Source: Bog-756 sp963730685
Lineage (GTDB): Bacteria > Actinomycetota > Acidimicrobiia > Acidimicrobiales > RAAP-2
NCBI GenBank assembly: GCA_963730685.1
Contig: CAVSSP010000004.1
Coordinates: 1,736,001 to 1,800,000 of the forward strand
DNA: 64,000 nt
Direction of reading: 5' to 3'
This document shows positions 1 through 8,791 of the stretch, piece after piece (position 1 is the stretch's first letter; every line of letters starts with the position of its first letter). The notes beneath the pieces are model-generated. The model had not been told where the DNA came from. It ran no database searches and worked only from the letters and a program-made list of their open reading frames with translations. The translations under genes and the position numbers were made by a program.

Positions 1-806
1 AACATGTCGAGCTCGGCGCCGAGTTTGCGGTGGTCGCGCCGCTCGGCCTCCTCGCGGCGGTGGAGGTAGTCGGCCAGAGCCTTCTCCGACTCCCAGGCGG
101 TGCCGTAGATGCGCTGGAGCTGCTGTTTGTGCTCGTCCCCCCGCCAGTAGGCACCGGCCACCCGCATGAGGGCGAAGTGACCCAGGCGTTCGGTGGAGGG
201 CACATGGGGACCCCGGCACAGGTCGGTGAAGGTCGGAGAGTTCCAGTAGGTCGACACCGTGGCCGCTGCTCCCGTCTCCGCCACCGCGTCCACCTCGTCG
301 TGGCCGGCTTCGACCGCCTCGATGATCTCCCGCTTGAACGGCTGGTCCCCGAAGAGTGCCAGGCCCTCCTCGATCGGGTGCTCATGGCGTATGAAGGGTT
401 GGCCCTCCGCCATGATCTCGCGCATGACGGCCTCGATCCGCCCGAGGTCCTCGTCGCTGAAGTGGGCCCCGCCCGGCAGTTCGAAGTCGTAGTAGAACCC
501 GTCCTCGATCACCGGCCCGATGGCGAAGTGCGCCCCCGGCCACAGCCGGAGTACCGCTTGGGCCAGCACGTGGGCGGTCGAGTGGCGCAGCACGGCGCGG
601 CCGAGCTCGGAGTCGGCGGTGATCACGCTCACCTGGGCCCCATCGGCCAGCGGGGTGTCGAGGTCCACCTCGACCCCGTCGAAACTGGCGGCGACGGCCG
701 CCTTGGCCAGACGGCGACCGATGGACTCGGCGAACTGGAGGGCGGTCGTGCCCGGTTCGAACTCCTTGGTCGAACCATCGGGAAGTCGAACGGTGACGGC
801 TGCCAT
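1..806 (-). CDS. thrS: Threonyl-tRNA synthetase, N-terminal part (cut by window edge)
   Basis: Charges tRNA-Thr with threonine in the cytosol. The 268 visible residues cover the N-terminal TGS domain (about 1-62) and the second additional (editing) domain, with the HSTAH zinc/editing motif near residue 75 and the family signatures DLCRGPHVPST and RIYGTAW. The aminoacylation core and the anticodon-binding domain lie beyond the left edge. The ATG at 806 is preceded by a GGAGAAAGG ribosome site about 8 nt upstream, which fixes the start. The gene leads away from mshC, with about 140 bp between them. The family assignment is secure; only the truncation limits it. Confidence 0.96.
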   Translation of the reverse strand, partial: MAAVTVRLPDGSTKEFEPGTTALQFAESIGRRLAKAAVAASFDGVEVDLDTPLADGAQVSVITADSELGRAVLRHSTAHVLAQAVLRLWPGAHFAIGPVIEDGFYYDFELPGGAHFSDEDLGRIEAVMREIMAEGQPFIRHEHPIEEGLALFGDQPFKREIIEAVEAGHDEVDAVAETGAAATVSTYWNSPTFTDLCRGPHVPSTERLGHFALMRVAGAYWRGDEHKQQLQRIYGTAWESEKALADYLHRREEAERRDHRKLGAELDM

Positions 807-945
807 TTGAAATGCCTTTCTCCAGTAGGTGCTGCGGCCTCCGGCATGGGTCCCGGAGCGGTCGGGATCGAGTTGCGCTCGGTCTGCGGCCACGTCGCCC
901 GGGCCGAGCCCGGCTACCACGTCGACCGGCCGTTCGCCGCTCGCC

Positions 946-2082
946 CTACAGGGTAACGCCCAGCAGATCGGCGCCCCGGACCACCGGGCGGCCCTGGGCC
1001 GCCAGTTCGTCCAGAGCGGCCAGGGCACCGGGAGTGTCGAGGTCGTCGTCGAGATGTGACCGCACGGCCACGAGCGAGGGATCCTCACCGGAAGTGCCGG
1101 CAGAGTCAGCAGTGCCGGCGGCCCGCCACAGACTCAGCCGTCGAGCCGCCCTGGGCATGTCCTCCGATGTCCACTCCCAGTCGGGCCGGTAGTGGTGGTC
1201 GAGGAGGGCCAACCGGACCACCGCCGGCTCCCACTCCTTCAAGAGCTCCCCGACGAAGACCAGGTTGCCGAGCGACTTCGACATCTTGGTGCCGTCCAGC
1301 CCGACCAGCCCGACGTGGAGCCAGTGGCGCACGAACGGGCGCCCGGTCACCGACTCGGACTGGGCCGTCTCGCTCTCGTGGTGGGGGAAGACGAGGTCGC
1401 GCCCGCCGCCGTGGACATCGAGGGTCTCCCCCAGTTCGCGCAGCGCCAGGGCCGAGCACTCGATGTGCCAACCGGGCCGCCCCGGTCCCCACCGTGACTC
1501 CCAGGCCGGCTCGTCGGGCAGGGACGGCTGCCAGAGGACGAAGTCGAGCGGGTGGCGCTTGTTGGGATCGTCGGGATTCCCGCCGTGCTCGGCCGCCATG
1601 GCCAGCATGGTCGACGCATTGAAGTGGCTGACCTCGCCGAAGCGCTCGAAGGTGGTCACGTCGAAGTACACGGATCCCCCGGCCCGGTAGGCGTGCCCGG
1701 AGTCGAGTACGGCGCCGATGAGGGTGAGGATGTCAGGGATGGCCGAGGTCGCCCGGGGCTCGGACCATGCCGGGATGAGGCCGAGCGCAGCCATGTCGGC
1801 ATCGAACCGGGCGATCTCCTCGGCCGCCAGGTCGAGGTAGTGCACGCCGAGCTCGCGGGCCTTACGGAGGATGTCGTCATCGACGTCGGTGACGTTGCGG
1901 ACGCACCGGGTCTCGTGCCCGAGGTCGCGCAACCGCCGCTGCAGGATGTCGAAGGTCAGGTACACCTGGGCGTGGCCGAGGTGGGCGGAGTCATAGGGCG
2001 TGATCCCGCAGGAGTACAAGGTGACCAGTGGTCCGGGCTCGAAGGCCACCGTACGGCCCCGGGCCGTGTCATAGAGCTGCAT
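946..2082 (-). CDS. mshC: Mycothiol synthesis ligase MshC (Cys:GlcN-Ins ligase)
   Basis: ATP-dependent ligase that joins cysteine to the amine of glucosaminyl-inositol, the third step of mycothiol synthesis. It is a paralogue of cysteinyl-tRNA synthetase. The zinc and adenylate motif YSCGITPYDSAHLGHA is near residue 25, GWHIECSALA and the HH of FPHHESE are in the middle, and KMSKSLGN follows. The protein is short and lacks the anticodon-binding domain of true CysS, which fits MshC. I chose the ATG at 2082. A GTG at 2115 would add 11 residues but has no visible ribosome site. The gene implies that the organism uses mycothiol as its low-molecular-weight thiol. Confidence 0.93.
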   Translation of the reverse strand: MQLYDTARGRTVAFEPGPLVTLYSCGITPYDSAHLGHAQVYLTFDILQRRLRDLGHETRCVRNVTDVDDDILRKARELGVHYLDLAAEEIARFDADMAALGLIPAWSEPRATSAIPDILTLIGAVLDSGHAYRAGGSVYFDVTTFERFGEVSHFNASTMLAMAAEHGGNPDDPNKRHPLDFVLWQPSLPDEPAWESRWGPGRPGWHIECSALALRELGETLDVHGGGRDLVFPHHESETAQSESVTGRPFVRHWLHVGLVGLDGTKMSKSLGNLVFVGELLKEWEPAVVRLALLDHHYRPDWEWTSEDMPRAARRLSLWRAAGTADSAGTSGEDPSLVAVRSHLDDDLDTPGALAALDELAAQGRPVVRGADLLGVTL

Positions 2083-2150
2083 CCCCCGTCCCCCGTCCAC
2101 GTCGTCCCCAGCCACGCTGTCAGTTAACCGGTTTTCGGCCCGCGACGCAG

Positions 2151-2810
2151 TCAGTGGGCGCCATAACCGGTGAGCTGCAGCGCAGCGTGGGCCTTGTGCC
2201 GGATGTTGATGGTGATGAGCACGGCCGTGAACGCCTCGATCGGTGCCGCCTGGGACAGGGAGCCAGCGTCTACTCCGCGCAGTCCGTCGATCCGGTCGAC
2301 GAGGGACGCGGTGGCCTCCGTCGCTGATGGGTGGTCGGAACAGACCAGGACATCGGCGGTGATCGCGGTGGTCAGCTTCTCCATCTGGGAGGCGGGCAGG
2401 TGGTGGAACGAAGCCGACACCAGGGAGTCGGGCAGCACGGCCTGGATCGACGCGGCCACCGAGCCCCTCGGGGGCACCAGGGCCAGGAACTCGCGGCCCT
2501 GCTTGGCCAGGGCGTTGGCCATGGACACCACGACCTTGCCGGCCAGCACCCCGGCCAGGGGACGGACGGTGGCGATGGCGCTGTCCCAGGGCGTGGCCAC
2601 CACCACCAGGTCACACTCCGCCACCTCCTCGTTCGAGGCTCCGGCGATGTCCAGCTGGTGGTCGGTCCACGTGGCCACCAGCTCGGAGGCGATGGTCCCG
2701 GCCCGCTCGGCGTCCCGCGACCCGATGACCACTGTCTCGCCGGCGGCAGCCAACCGGACGGCGAGTCCTCTGCCGGCCGGACCGGTTCCACCCAGAATTC
2801 CGATTCTCAT
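2151..2810 (-). CDS. npdG: F420H2:NADP+ oxidoreductase (NpdG-like)
   Basis: Hydride exchange between coenzyme F420 and NADP, which links the F420 pool to NADPH. The 219-residue protein opens directly with a Rossmann motif (GILGGTGPAGRGLA) followed by IGSRDAERA, the NADP-phosphate-binding stretch typical of NpdG/Fno. The later segments VVVATPW and MANALAK are also family-like. The open frame continues upstream into the antisense of fabI, but the Rossmann fold begins at the ATG at 2810, so I start there. It lies behind a five-copy 11-bp repeat shared with the divergent fabI promoter region. An LLM-class F420 enzyme at 51.6-52.5 kb supports the presence of F420. Confidence 0.85.
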   Translation of the reverse strand: MRIGILGGTGPAGRGLAVRLAAAGETVVIGSRDAERAGTIASELVATWTDHQLDIAGASNEEVAECDLVVVATPWDSAIATVRPLAGVLAGKVVVSMANALAKQGREFLALVPPRGSVAASIQAVLPDSLVSASFHHLPASQMEKLTTAITADVLVCSDHPSATEATASLVDRIDGLRGVDAGSLSQAAPIEAFTAVLITINIRHKAHAALQLTGYGAH

Positions 2811-2847
2811 GGACCCCACACTTGCACACGGCACCCCGGCCCTACGG

Positions 2848-2902
2848 CGGCCGGAGCACGGCCGGAGCACGGCCGGAGCACGGCCGGAGCACGGCCGGAG
2901 CA
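2848..2902. repeat. Five perfect tandem copies of an 11-bp unit
   Basis: The unit CGGCCGGAGCA occurs five times head to tail without a mismatch and is followed by a partial copy. It fills about half of the 118-bp gap between the divergent npdG-like gene and fabI. An 11-bp period places each copy on nearly the same face of the helix, so the array could be a cooperative protein-binding site. A slippage-prone repeat without function is equally possible. Confidence 0.9.
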
Positions 2903-2928
2903 GGCCGGCACGATAACCTGACCCGCTC

Positions 2929-3717
2929 ATGGGACTCCTGGAACGGAAGCGAATCCTCGTCACAGGCGTGCTCACCGATGCGTCCCTGGCCTTCGCCGTG
3001 GCCAGGATGGCCCAGCGCGAGGGGGCCGAGGTGGTGCTCAGCGGGGCGGGTCGTGGGCTCTCGCTGACCCGGCGGACAGCCAGGAAGCTGCCGGTGGAGG
3101 CAGAGGTGCTGGAGATCGATGTCACCGAGCCGACGCAGCTGGCCGCGGCGGCTGCTGAGCTCTCCGACCGGTGGGACCGGATGGACGGCATGCTCCACGC
3201 CATCGGCTACGCCCCACCCGAGTGCCTGGGCTCGGACATGTTCCAGGCCAACTGGGACCAGGTCCAGGTGGCACTGCACGTGTCCGCCTACTCCTTGAAG
3301 GCGCTGGTCGAGGCCTTCCGACCCCTGTTGCGAGCGGCCGGTGCCGACGGTGGGCCCGGGGCGTCGGTGGTCGGACTCGACTTCGACGCCACGGTGGCCT
3401 GGCCCGCCTACGCCTGGATGGGGGTGTCCAAGGCGGCCCTCGAGTCACTGTCGCGCTACCTGGCCCGTGACCTCGGTCCGGAGCGGATCCGGGTGAACCT
3501 GGTGGCGGCCGGCCCGGTCAAGACGATGGCCGCCAAGTCGATCCCCGGGTTCCACGAGTTCGAGGACACCTGGGCGGAGAAGGCACCGCTGGGCTGGGAC
3601 GTGCTCGACACCGACGTGGTGGCCCGGGCCTGCGTGGCCCTCTTTTCGGACCTGCTGCCCATGACCACCGGCGAGCTGCTCCATGTCGACGGCGGCGTCC
3701 ACGCAGTGGGGGCGTGA
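2929..3717 (+). CDS. fabI: Enoyl-ACP reductase, InhA/FabI type
   Basis: NADH-dependent reduction of trans-2-enoyl-ACP, the last step of each FAS-II elongation cycle. The 262-residue SDR-fold protein shows the N-terminal ILVTGVLTDASLAFAVA nucleotide-binding region and the extended active site with Tyr, six residues, then Lys (YAWMGVSK). That spacing matches InhA and FabI rather than the YxxxK of classical SDRs. The C-terminal segment GELLHVDGGVHAVGA is standard for the family. There is no clear ribosome site, and a TAACCT-like -10 box lies close to the ATG, so the mRNA may be leaderless. The stop overlaps the next start. It is probably a target of triclosan- or isoniazid-type inhibitors, by family only. 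Confidence 0.92.
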   Translation: MGLLERKRILVTGVLTDASLAFAVARMAQREGAEVVLSGAGRGLSLTRRTARKLPVEAEVLEIDVTEPTQLAAAAAELSDRWDRMDGMLHAIGYAPPECLGSDMFQANWDQVQVALHVSAYSLKALVEAFRPLLRAAGADGGPGASVVGLDFDATVAWPAYAWMGVSKAALESLSRYLARDLGPERIRVNLVAAGPVKTMAAKSIPGFHEFEDTWAEKAPLGWDVLDTDVVARACVALFSDLLPMTTGELLHVDGGVHAVGA

Positions 3718-4136
3718 TGCCGCGCTGGGGCTTGCGGGAAGCCTGCGGAGACGGCACCGTGCTGAGTCCCGATCAGCTGCGGGACCACACGACGGCATAC
3801 GTGGCCGCGGTGAACAGCCGGGATGCCGGGGCCGTGGCCGCCCTGTTCACCGAGGACGCCGTCCAGGCCGACCCGGCATCCGCCCCGCCCAACGTCGGCC
3901 GCCCGGCCATCGCCACGTTCTTCGAGGGCGGCATCGCCGCCAGCGACTCGTGGCTGTTCACCGCGGCGGCCGTCCACACGTGCGGGGCCAGTGTGGCCGT
4001 CGACTTCCGGATGGAGGTCGACCTCGGTGGCTCGACGATGACCATCGACGGCGTCGAGGTGTTCACCTTCGACGACGCCGGGCTCATCACGGCGGTCTCG
4101 GCCTACTGGGACGACGCCGACGTGACCCTGGCATGA
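3714..4136 (+). CDS. SnoaL/ketosteroid-isomerase-like protein
   Basis: Small cone-shaped NTF2-fold protein of 125-140 residues. The N-terminal YVAAVNSRDAGAVAALFTEDAVQADP is typical of SnoaL-like domains, in which an early helix is followed by the pocket strand. Such domains act as isomerases, cyclases, hydratases or ligand binders, and the substrate cannot be inferred here. The longest start overlaps the fabI stop; a GTG at 3759, just before the domain, is an equally good start. A second NTF2-fold gene follows 7 bp downstream, and the two are probably co-transcribed with fabI. Confidence 0.75.
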   Translation: MMPRWGLREACGDGTVLSPDQLRDHTTAYVAAVNSRDAGAVAALFTEDAVQADPASAPPNVGRPAIATFFEGGIAASDSWLFTAAAVHTCGASVAVDFRMEVDLGGSTMTIDGVEVFTFDDAGLITAVSAYWDDADVTLA

Positions 4137-4143
4137 TCCCCGT

Positions 4144-4590
4144 ATGACCGACAGCGCCCTCCAGCTGGGCAACCTGATCGCCCGCTACGCCGAGCTCATC
4201 GACCTCGGCGACTTCGACGGCCTGGGGGACCTGCTGAGCCGGGCCGGGGTCGGGGCCGCCGACAGCAGGTCACTCCTGACCGGCCGGGACGCGCTGGTGG
4301 GACTGTTCGCCGCCACGACCCGCCGCTATCCGGACGGGACGCCGGGCACCAAGCACGTCACCACCAACCTCATCCTGGAGATCGACGAGGACGCCGGGAC
4401 GGCATCGGCGCGGTCGTACTTCACCGTCCTCCAGGCCGTGGACGACCTGCCGCTCCAACCCATCCTGGCCGGCCGTTACCACGACCGCTTCGAGCGTGAC
4501 GGCGACGGCTGGCACTTCTCCGAGCGTCGCTACCTGGTCGAGCTGATCGGCGATATCAGCCACCACATGATCAGCGGACTGCCGGGTTAG
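4144..4590 (+). CDS. SnoaL-like (NTF2-fold) protein
   Basis: A 148-residue NTF2-superfamily protein of the SnoaL_4 kind. It has an N-terminal helix (LGNLIARYAELIDLGDFDGLGDLL), the TKHVTTNLILEID strand typical of this group, and a C-terminal ERRYLVELIGDISHH segment. Relatives include dehydratases and ring-hydroxylating dioxygenase small subunits, but no partner large subunit is present, so no reaction can be assigned. It follows the previous SnoaL gene by 7 bp and ends facing the acyltransferase gene. Confidence 0.75.
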   Translation: MTDSALQLGNLIARYAELIDLGDFDGLGDLLSRAGVGAADSRSLLTGRDALVGLFAATTRRYPDGTPGTKHVTTNLILEIDEDAGTASARSYFTVLQAVDDLPLQPILAGRYHDRFERDGDGWHFSERRYLVELIGDISHHMISGLPG

Positions 4591-4593
4591 GGA

Positions 4594-4618
4594 CGGGCGG
4601 TCGCCCGACGGGTGACCC
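4594..4618. terminator. Possible hairpins between convergent genes
   Basis: Two small GC-rich inverted repeats lie between the convergent SnoaL-like and acyltransferase genes: CGGGC-GGTC-GCCCG at 4594-4607, then CGGGTGACCCG. No T-run follows on either strand, so this is a weak candidate for an intrinsic terminator. Confidence 0.3.
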
Positions 4619-4620
4619 GG

Positions 4621-6642
4621 TCATCCCTGGTGTCCCAACGCCGCCAGTTCGGGCAGCACCTTCGGGGCCAGGTAGGCCCCTGCCGCCGGAGTGGTGTGGA
4701 CCCCGTCCCCCAGCCGGACCACCTTCCCGTCGATGGTCCAGGTGAAGTGGCCGTCGGGATCGAGGTACCGGTTGAGCGGCACCACCGAGACGACGCCTGG
4801 GTGCCGGGCGGCCACGGACTCGATGATCTTGTTGAGTACGTTCACCCGGGCCGGATCGTCCTCGTCCCAGGGTTGGCCGTTCAGCTGCTCGCCGGTGTCG
4901 AAGTACGGCGCGGTCATCAGCACCACCCGTGCTCCCCTCGAGCTCAGGATCCTCACCGCCGTCTCGTACTGCGCCGTCTCGTAGGCATCGAACGCCGGAT
5001 CACCCAGGTGCTGCCAACGCCCCTCGTACACCCGGTCCATCGCCTCCCACCAGCCGACGGTGACGACGACGACGTTCGGATGCAACTGGTCGACGTCGGT
5101 CTGCCACCACGTCGGCCAGAAGTTGCAGGGTCCGAGGGGATACGTCGGCAGGCCGTGCAGGTTGTAGGGCAGCACCGCCGCCAGGCCGCACCCCGACACG
5201 GCACGGCCGCCGATGGTGATGCCGTAGTGGGCGGCATAGGGGGCGAGGCCGTACCCCACGTACAGGGCCAGCGAGTCCCCGACGAACAGGACCTTGGTCC
5301 GTTGGGGTTGCGAAGGGAACGTGAAGGCGTAGAACGCCTCCCGCTGCGCGGCGGTGGAGTCGGCCGAAGGTGCGGCCAGGGAACCGGCCGCCGACGCCAC
5401 CAGCAGGCCGCAGACGACGACCACTCCGACGGGGACCCAGGCCCACGAGCGCCAGGATCCGAACTTCATCTGACGCACCGGGAGCTCCACCACGTAGTAC
5501 GAGGCCACGGCGAATCCGAACGCCACCACCGACCTGAGGGCGAACAGGCTGTAGTTCTCGAGCCCGGTCCGGGCGTGGTTGAGGACGAGGTCGACCGGCC
5601 AGTGCCACAGGTACAGGCCGTAGGAGACCAGTCCGACGAACCGGAGCGGGCCGAACGACAACGCCCGCGCCGGGAGGCCGGTGGGGGCCATGGTCACTCC
5701 GCAGATGACAAGGGCCACGGTGATGTCGGCGAGGAAGAACCCACCCCGGTAGGGAAACGACGAGGTGCCATCGACCCGCGACCAGACCCACACGAACACG
5801 ATCGCGCCGACGATGGCCATCGAAGAGAACCCCAGACGGGCTCGGCGGCCCGATGCCGGTGACCGCCCGCTGAGCAGGATCCCGATGGCCGCTCCGATCA
5901 GTACGTCCTGGGCCCGGGTGTCGGTTCCGAAGTACAGGCGGGTCGGATCACTGTCGACGCCCACACGGAACAGCAACGCCATCGCACTGGCCGAGGCCAG
6001 CGCGCCGAGCACCGCCACCCCGAGGAGGACGCGGCGCGACCGCCAGAGCTTCAGGACACCCAGGACCACCAGCGGCCAGATCAGGTAGAACTGCTCCTCG
6101 ATCGCCAGCGTCCAGGTGTGGAGGAGTGGCGACGGCGCCGATACCTGGACGAAGTAACTCCCACCGTCGGCGATCTGGTGCCAGTTGTTGAAGTAGAACA
6201 GCGTGCTCAGGCCGTCCCCCAGTATCGAGGACTGGGTCCCGCTCGGCGCGAAGACCCACGCGTAGAAGGCGATGCCGCCCAGTAGGACGAACAGGGCCGG
6301 CAGGAGCCTGCGGGCACGGCGGGCCCAGAACGACCGCAGCTTGATCGTGGCGGACCGGGTCCACTCCCTGACCAGGAGCTGGGTGATGAGGAAGCCGCTC
6401 AGGACGAAGAAGACATTGACGCACACCAGGCCACCGCTCGCCCAGCCGAGTCCGCCGTGGTTGGCCATGATGCCGAGGATCGACACCGCCCGGATACCGT
6501 CGAGCGCCGGCATGTAGCCCAGCTGGGTCCCCACCCCGAGAGGAGGGCGCTTCTCGCCGGCCCCGTGCACACCGACCTCCGGTGGGCCGGCCTGGTCCCG
6601 AGCGACCTCTGCGCTCCCCTCTGCAACGCCCCCGATGGACAC
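4621..6642 (-). CDS. Membrane O-acyltransferase with C-terminal SGNH domain (OafA type)
   Basis: A 673-residue integral membrane protein. The first 400 residues form an acyltransferase-3 domain of about ten membrane segments that starts at YMPALDGIRAVSILGIMANHG, the usual catalytic RAxA/H region. From about residue 440 there is an extracytoplasmic SGNH-hydrolase-like domain with the GDS motif (VLFVGDSLALYVG, near 455), GWW in block III and DGVHTTPAG-like DxxH near 645. This architecture acetylates surface polysaccharide, peptidoglycan or glycolipid, passing the acyl group from a cytoplasmic donor to an external acceptor. The start is a GTG at 6642. The acceptor cannot be told from sequence. 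Confidence 0.9.
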   Translation of the reverse strand: MSIGGVAEGSAEVARDQAGPPEVGVHGAGEKRPPLGVGTQLGYMPALDGIRAVSILGIMANHGGLGWASGGLVCVNVFFVLSGFLITQLLVREWTRSATIKLRSFWARRARRLLPALFVLLGGIAFYAWVFAPSGTQSSILGDGLSTLFYFNNWHQIADGGSYFVQVSAPSPLLHTWTLAIEEQFYLIWPLVVLGVLKLWRSRRVLLGVAVLGALASASAMALLFRVGVDSDPTRLYFGTDTRAQDVLIGAAIGILLSGRSPASGRRARLGFSSMAIVGAIVFVWVWSRVDGTSSFPYRGGFFLADITVALVICGVTMAPTGLPARALSFGPLRFVGLVSYGLYLWHWPVDLVLNHARTGLENYSLFALRSVVAFGFAVASYYVVELPVRQMKFGSWRSWAWVPVGVVVVCGLLVASAAGSLAAPSADSTAAQREAFYAFTFPSQPQRTKVLFVGDSLALYVGYGLAPYAAHYGITIGGRAVSGCGLAAVLPYNLHGLPTYPLGPCNFWPTWWQTDVDQLHPNVVVVTVGWWEAMDRVYEGRWQHLGDPAFDAYETAQYETAVRILSSRGARVVLMTAPYFDTGEQLNGQPWDEDDPARVNVLNKIIESVAARHPGVVSVVPLNRYLDPDGHFTWTIDGKVVRLGDGVHTTPAAGAYLAPKVLPELAALGHQG

Positions 6643-6828
6643 CTGGACCTCTCTACCCCCGTGACCCGATCCGTCACCCCTCGTTCGCGGCTAGAGAGAC
6701 GGTAGTGCAACTCCTGGCCGGCCGTGGTGCGGGGACGACTGCCCTGGGCTGGGCCGATCGGCCTTGACCGCCCGCTCCCCCGGCCCCTACGTTCGTGCGC
6801 GTCCGATCACGACAGGGAGGGGGACCCA

Positions 6829-7575
6829 GTGGGACGACTCGACAACGCCGTCGCGGTGGTCACGGGGGCGGCATCGGGGATCGGCGCCGCCTGCGCCGAC
6901 CGGCTGGCGGCGGACGGCGCCACCGTGGTCACCCTCGACATCACCGGGAAGGCCGATCACATCCTCGATGTGCGCGACGAGTCAGCGGTCGAGTCCGCCT
7001 TCGCCACCGTGATGCGCGACCACGGACGGCTCGACGTGGTCGTCAACGCCGCCGGCGTGGCGGGGGGTGGCCCGATCCACCTCCTCGAGGCCGACGAGTG
7101 GGACCGGGTGATCGACATCAACCTGAAGGGCACCTTCATCGTCGACAAGCACAGCGCCATCCACATGCTGGCCGGCGGTTCGGGCTCCATCATCAATATC
7201 GCCAGCATCGAGGGCCTGGAGGGAACCGAGGGTGGGACCGCCTACAACGCATCCAAGGGCGGCGTGGTGACGCTGACCAAGAGCATGGCCATCGACTACG
7301 GACGCCGTGGTATCCGCGTCAACTGCATCTGCCCGGGCGGCATCGACACCCCGCTGCTCGGCGACATCATCGATGCCGACGGCATGGAGCTCTACCGGGA
7401 CACCATGCGGGAGCGCCACGTGCTCGGCCGGTTCGGGAAGCCGTCGGAGATCGCGTCGGCGGCATCCTTCCTGGCCTCCGACGACGCCTCCTTCGTCACC
7501 GGGCACGCCCTGGTGGTCGACGGCGGGTTCACCGCCGGCATGCGGGTCGGCCTGCTCGATCAGATGGGCCTTTGA
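6829..7575 (+). CDS. Short-chain dehydrogenase/reductase
   Basis: Classical NAD(P)-dependent SDR of 248 residues. It shows TGAASGIGAA near residue 12, NAAGVAG, the catalytic Ser in INIASIEG, and YNASK as the YxxxK pair. The acidic residue after strand 2 (TLDITGK) suggests NAD rather than NADP. The GTG at 6829 is preceded by an AGGGAGGGGG ribosome site, which sets the start although the frame is open further upstream. One base separates its stop from the next gene's GTG, so it is coupled to the acyl-CoA-dehydrogenase-like flavoprotein and probably acts on a hydroxyacyl or alicyclic substrate in the same degradation route. Confidence 0.9.
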   Translation: MGRLDNAVAVVTGAASGIGAACADRLAADGATVVTLDITGKADHILDVRDESAVESAFATVMRDHGRLDVVVNAAGVAGGGPIHLLEADEWDRVIDINLKGTFIVDKHSAIHMLAGGSGSIINIASIEGLEGTEGGTAYNASKGGVVTLTKSMAIDYGRRGIRVNCICPGGIDTPLLGDIIDADGMELYRDTMRERHVLGRFGKPSEIASAASFLASDDASFVTGHALVVDGGFTAGMRVGLLDQMGL

Positions 7576-7576
7576 C

Positions 7577-8755
7577 GTGACCACCCAGGTGACCGACGAC
7601 GTCGTCGAGGCGGCACGCTCCCTCCGAGCGATCGTGGCCGAGGAGGCCGCCGACTCCGAGCGGAACCGCACGCTCAATGACAGGACCGTCGAGGCGCTGT
7701 GGGCCAGCGGCCTCATGCAGTGGTTCAACCCGGTCGAAGCGGGCGGGCGCGAACCGTCGTTCGCCGAAATGATCGACACCTGGATCGAGCTGGCATGGCA
7801 GGACGGGTCGTTGGGGTGGATCGGCATCGCCAACCTGCCGTCGGCGGCGGCCTGTGCCGCCTACCTGCCACCGGACGGGTTCGACGAGGTGTTCACCGCC
7901 CACGGCAACCGGGTGACCGTCGGTGGCCAGTTCTTCCCCAACGGGCTCGGGGAGCGGGTCGAGGGCGGGTTCCGGGTGTCGGGGGCGTGGAACTTCGGCT
8001 CGGGGACGGGTCACTCCGAGTACGTCGCCGCCGGCTTCATCCCGACCGTCGGCGGGGAGATGGTGGCCGGCGAGGATGGTATTCCGGCCCTGTTGGTGGC
8101 CGTCATCCCCCGGGACGAGATCGTGTTCACCGACGGCTGGCACGTCCAGGGGCTGAAGGGAACGGGAAGCTACGACTACAACGTCGCCGACGTATTCGTG
8201 CCCGAGACCAGGACGTTCGAGCTGTTCAGCCGGACGCCGGCGCGCGGGCGGTCGGGAGCCTTCCACATGGGTCTCATCCCCGTGACTGCGGCGGGTCACG
8301 CCTCGTGGGCGCTCGGAGTAGCCAAGAGCATGCTGGACGACGTGACCGAACTGGCCGCCACCAAGGTACGCATGGGGGACGACTCGTCACTGGCCCACCG
8401 TTCCTCGTTCCAGCGGAACCTGTCCCATCACACCGCCATGTGGAAGGCGGCACGCCTGTTGGTCGTCACCACGTTCGGTGACATCGAGCACGCTGTCCGG
8501 TCGGGCGCCACCCTCACACCCACCATGCGCGCCGACATGCGGGTGGCGGCGACCTATGCCACCGAGTGCAGCCGTGAGATCGTGCACTGGGCCCACCTGG
8601 CCGCCGGTACGTCGGCCATCCGCGAGGGGAGCCGGCTCGAGCGGGCATTCCGGGACATGTACACCGGCACCCAGCACGTCTTCATCGGCGAGAAGACCTA
8701 CACCGACGCCGCCCAGATCTACATGGGCATGGTCGAGGACCAGTTCGGTTTCTGA
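7577..8755 (+). CDS. Acyl-CoA-dehydrogenase-like flavoprotein (HsaA/type-2 C-terminal group)
   Basis: A 392-residue protein with acyl-CoA dehydrogenase fold: an N-terminal helical region, a middle beta domain (GGQFFPNGLGERVEGGFRVSGAW...FGSGTGHSEY) and a C-terminal helical bundle. The WHVQGLKGTGSYDYNVADVFVPE segment is typical of the flavin-dependent monooxygenase and dehydrogenase branch with a type-2 C-terminal domain (HsaA, DszC and relatives). These proteins oxidise or hydroxylate a bulky substrate with FAD or reduced flavin. The GTG at 7577 directly follows the SDR stop, so the two genes form an operon. Dehydrogenase and monooxygenase functions cannot be separated from sequence. Confidence 0.85.
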   Translation: MTTQVTDDVVEAARSLRAIVAEEAADSERNRTLNDRTVEALWASGLMQWFNPVEAGGREPSFAEMIDTWIELAWQDGSLGWIGIANLPSAAACAAYLPPDGFDEVFTAHGNRVTVGGQFFPNGLGERVEGGFRVSGAWNFGSGTGHSEYVAAGFIPTVGGEMVAGEDGIPALLVAVIPRDEIVFTDGWHVQGLKGTGSYDYNVADVFVPETRTFELFSRTPARGRSGAFHMGLIPVTAAGHASWALGVAKSMLDDVTELAATKVRMGDDSSLAHRSSFQRNLSHHTAMWKAARLLVVTTFGDIEHAVRSGATLTPTMRADMRVAATYATECSREIVHWAHLAAGTSAIREGSRLERAFRDMYTGTQHVFIGEKTYTDAAQIYMGMVEDQFGF

Positions 8756-8791
8756 GCGGGGCAGATCCGGGCGGGGCGCCGCCGAGCCGGT

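Noticed and set aside
2848..2902. CRISPR-like array (also considered for 11173-11244)
   Set aside because: Units are directly adjacent with no spacers, and no cas genes are in the window.
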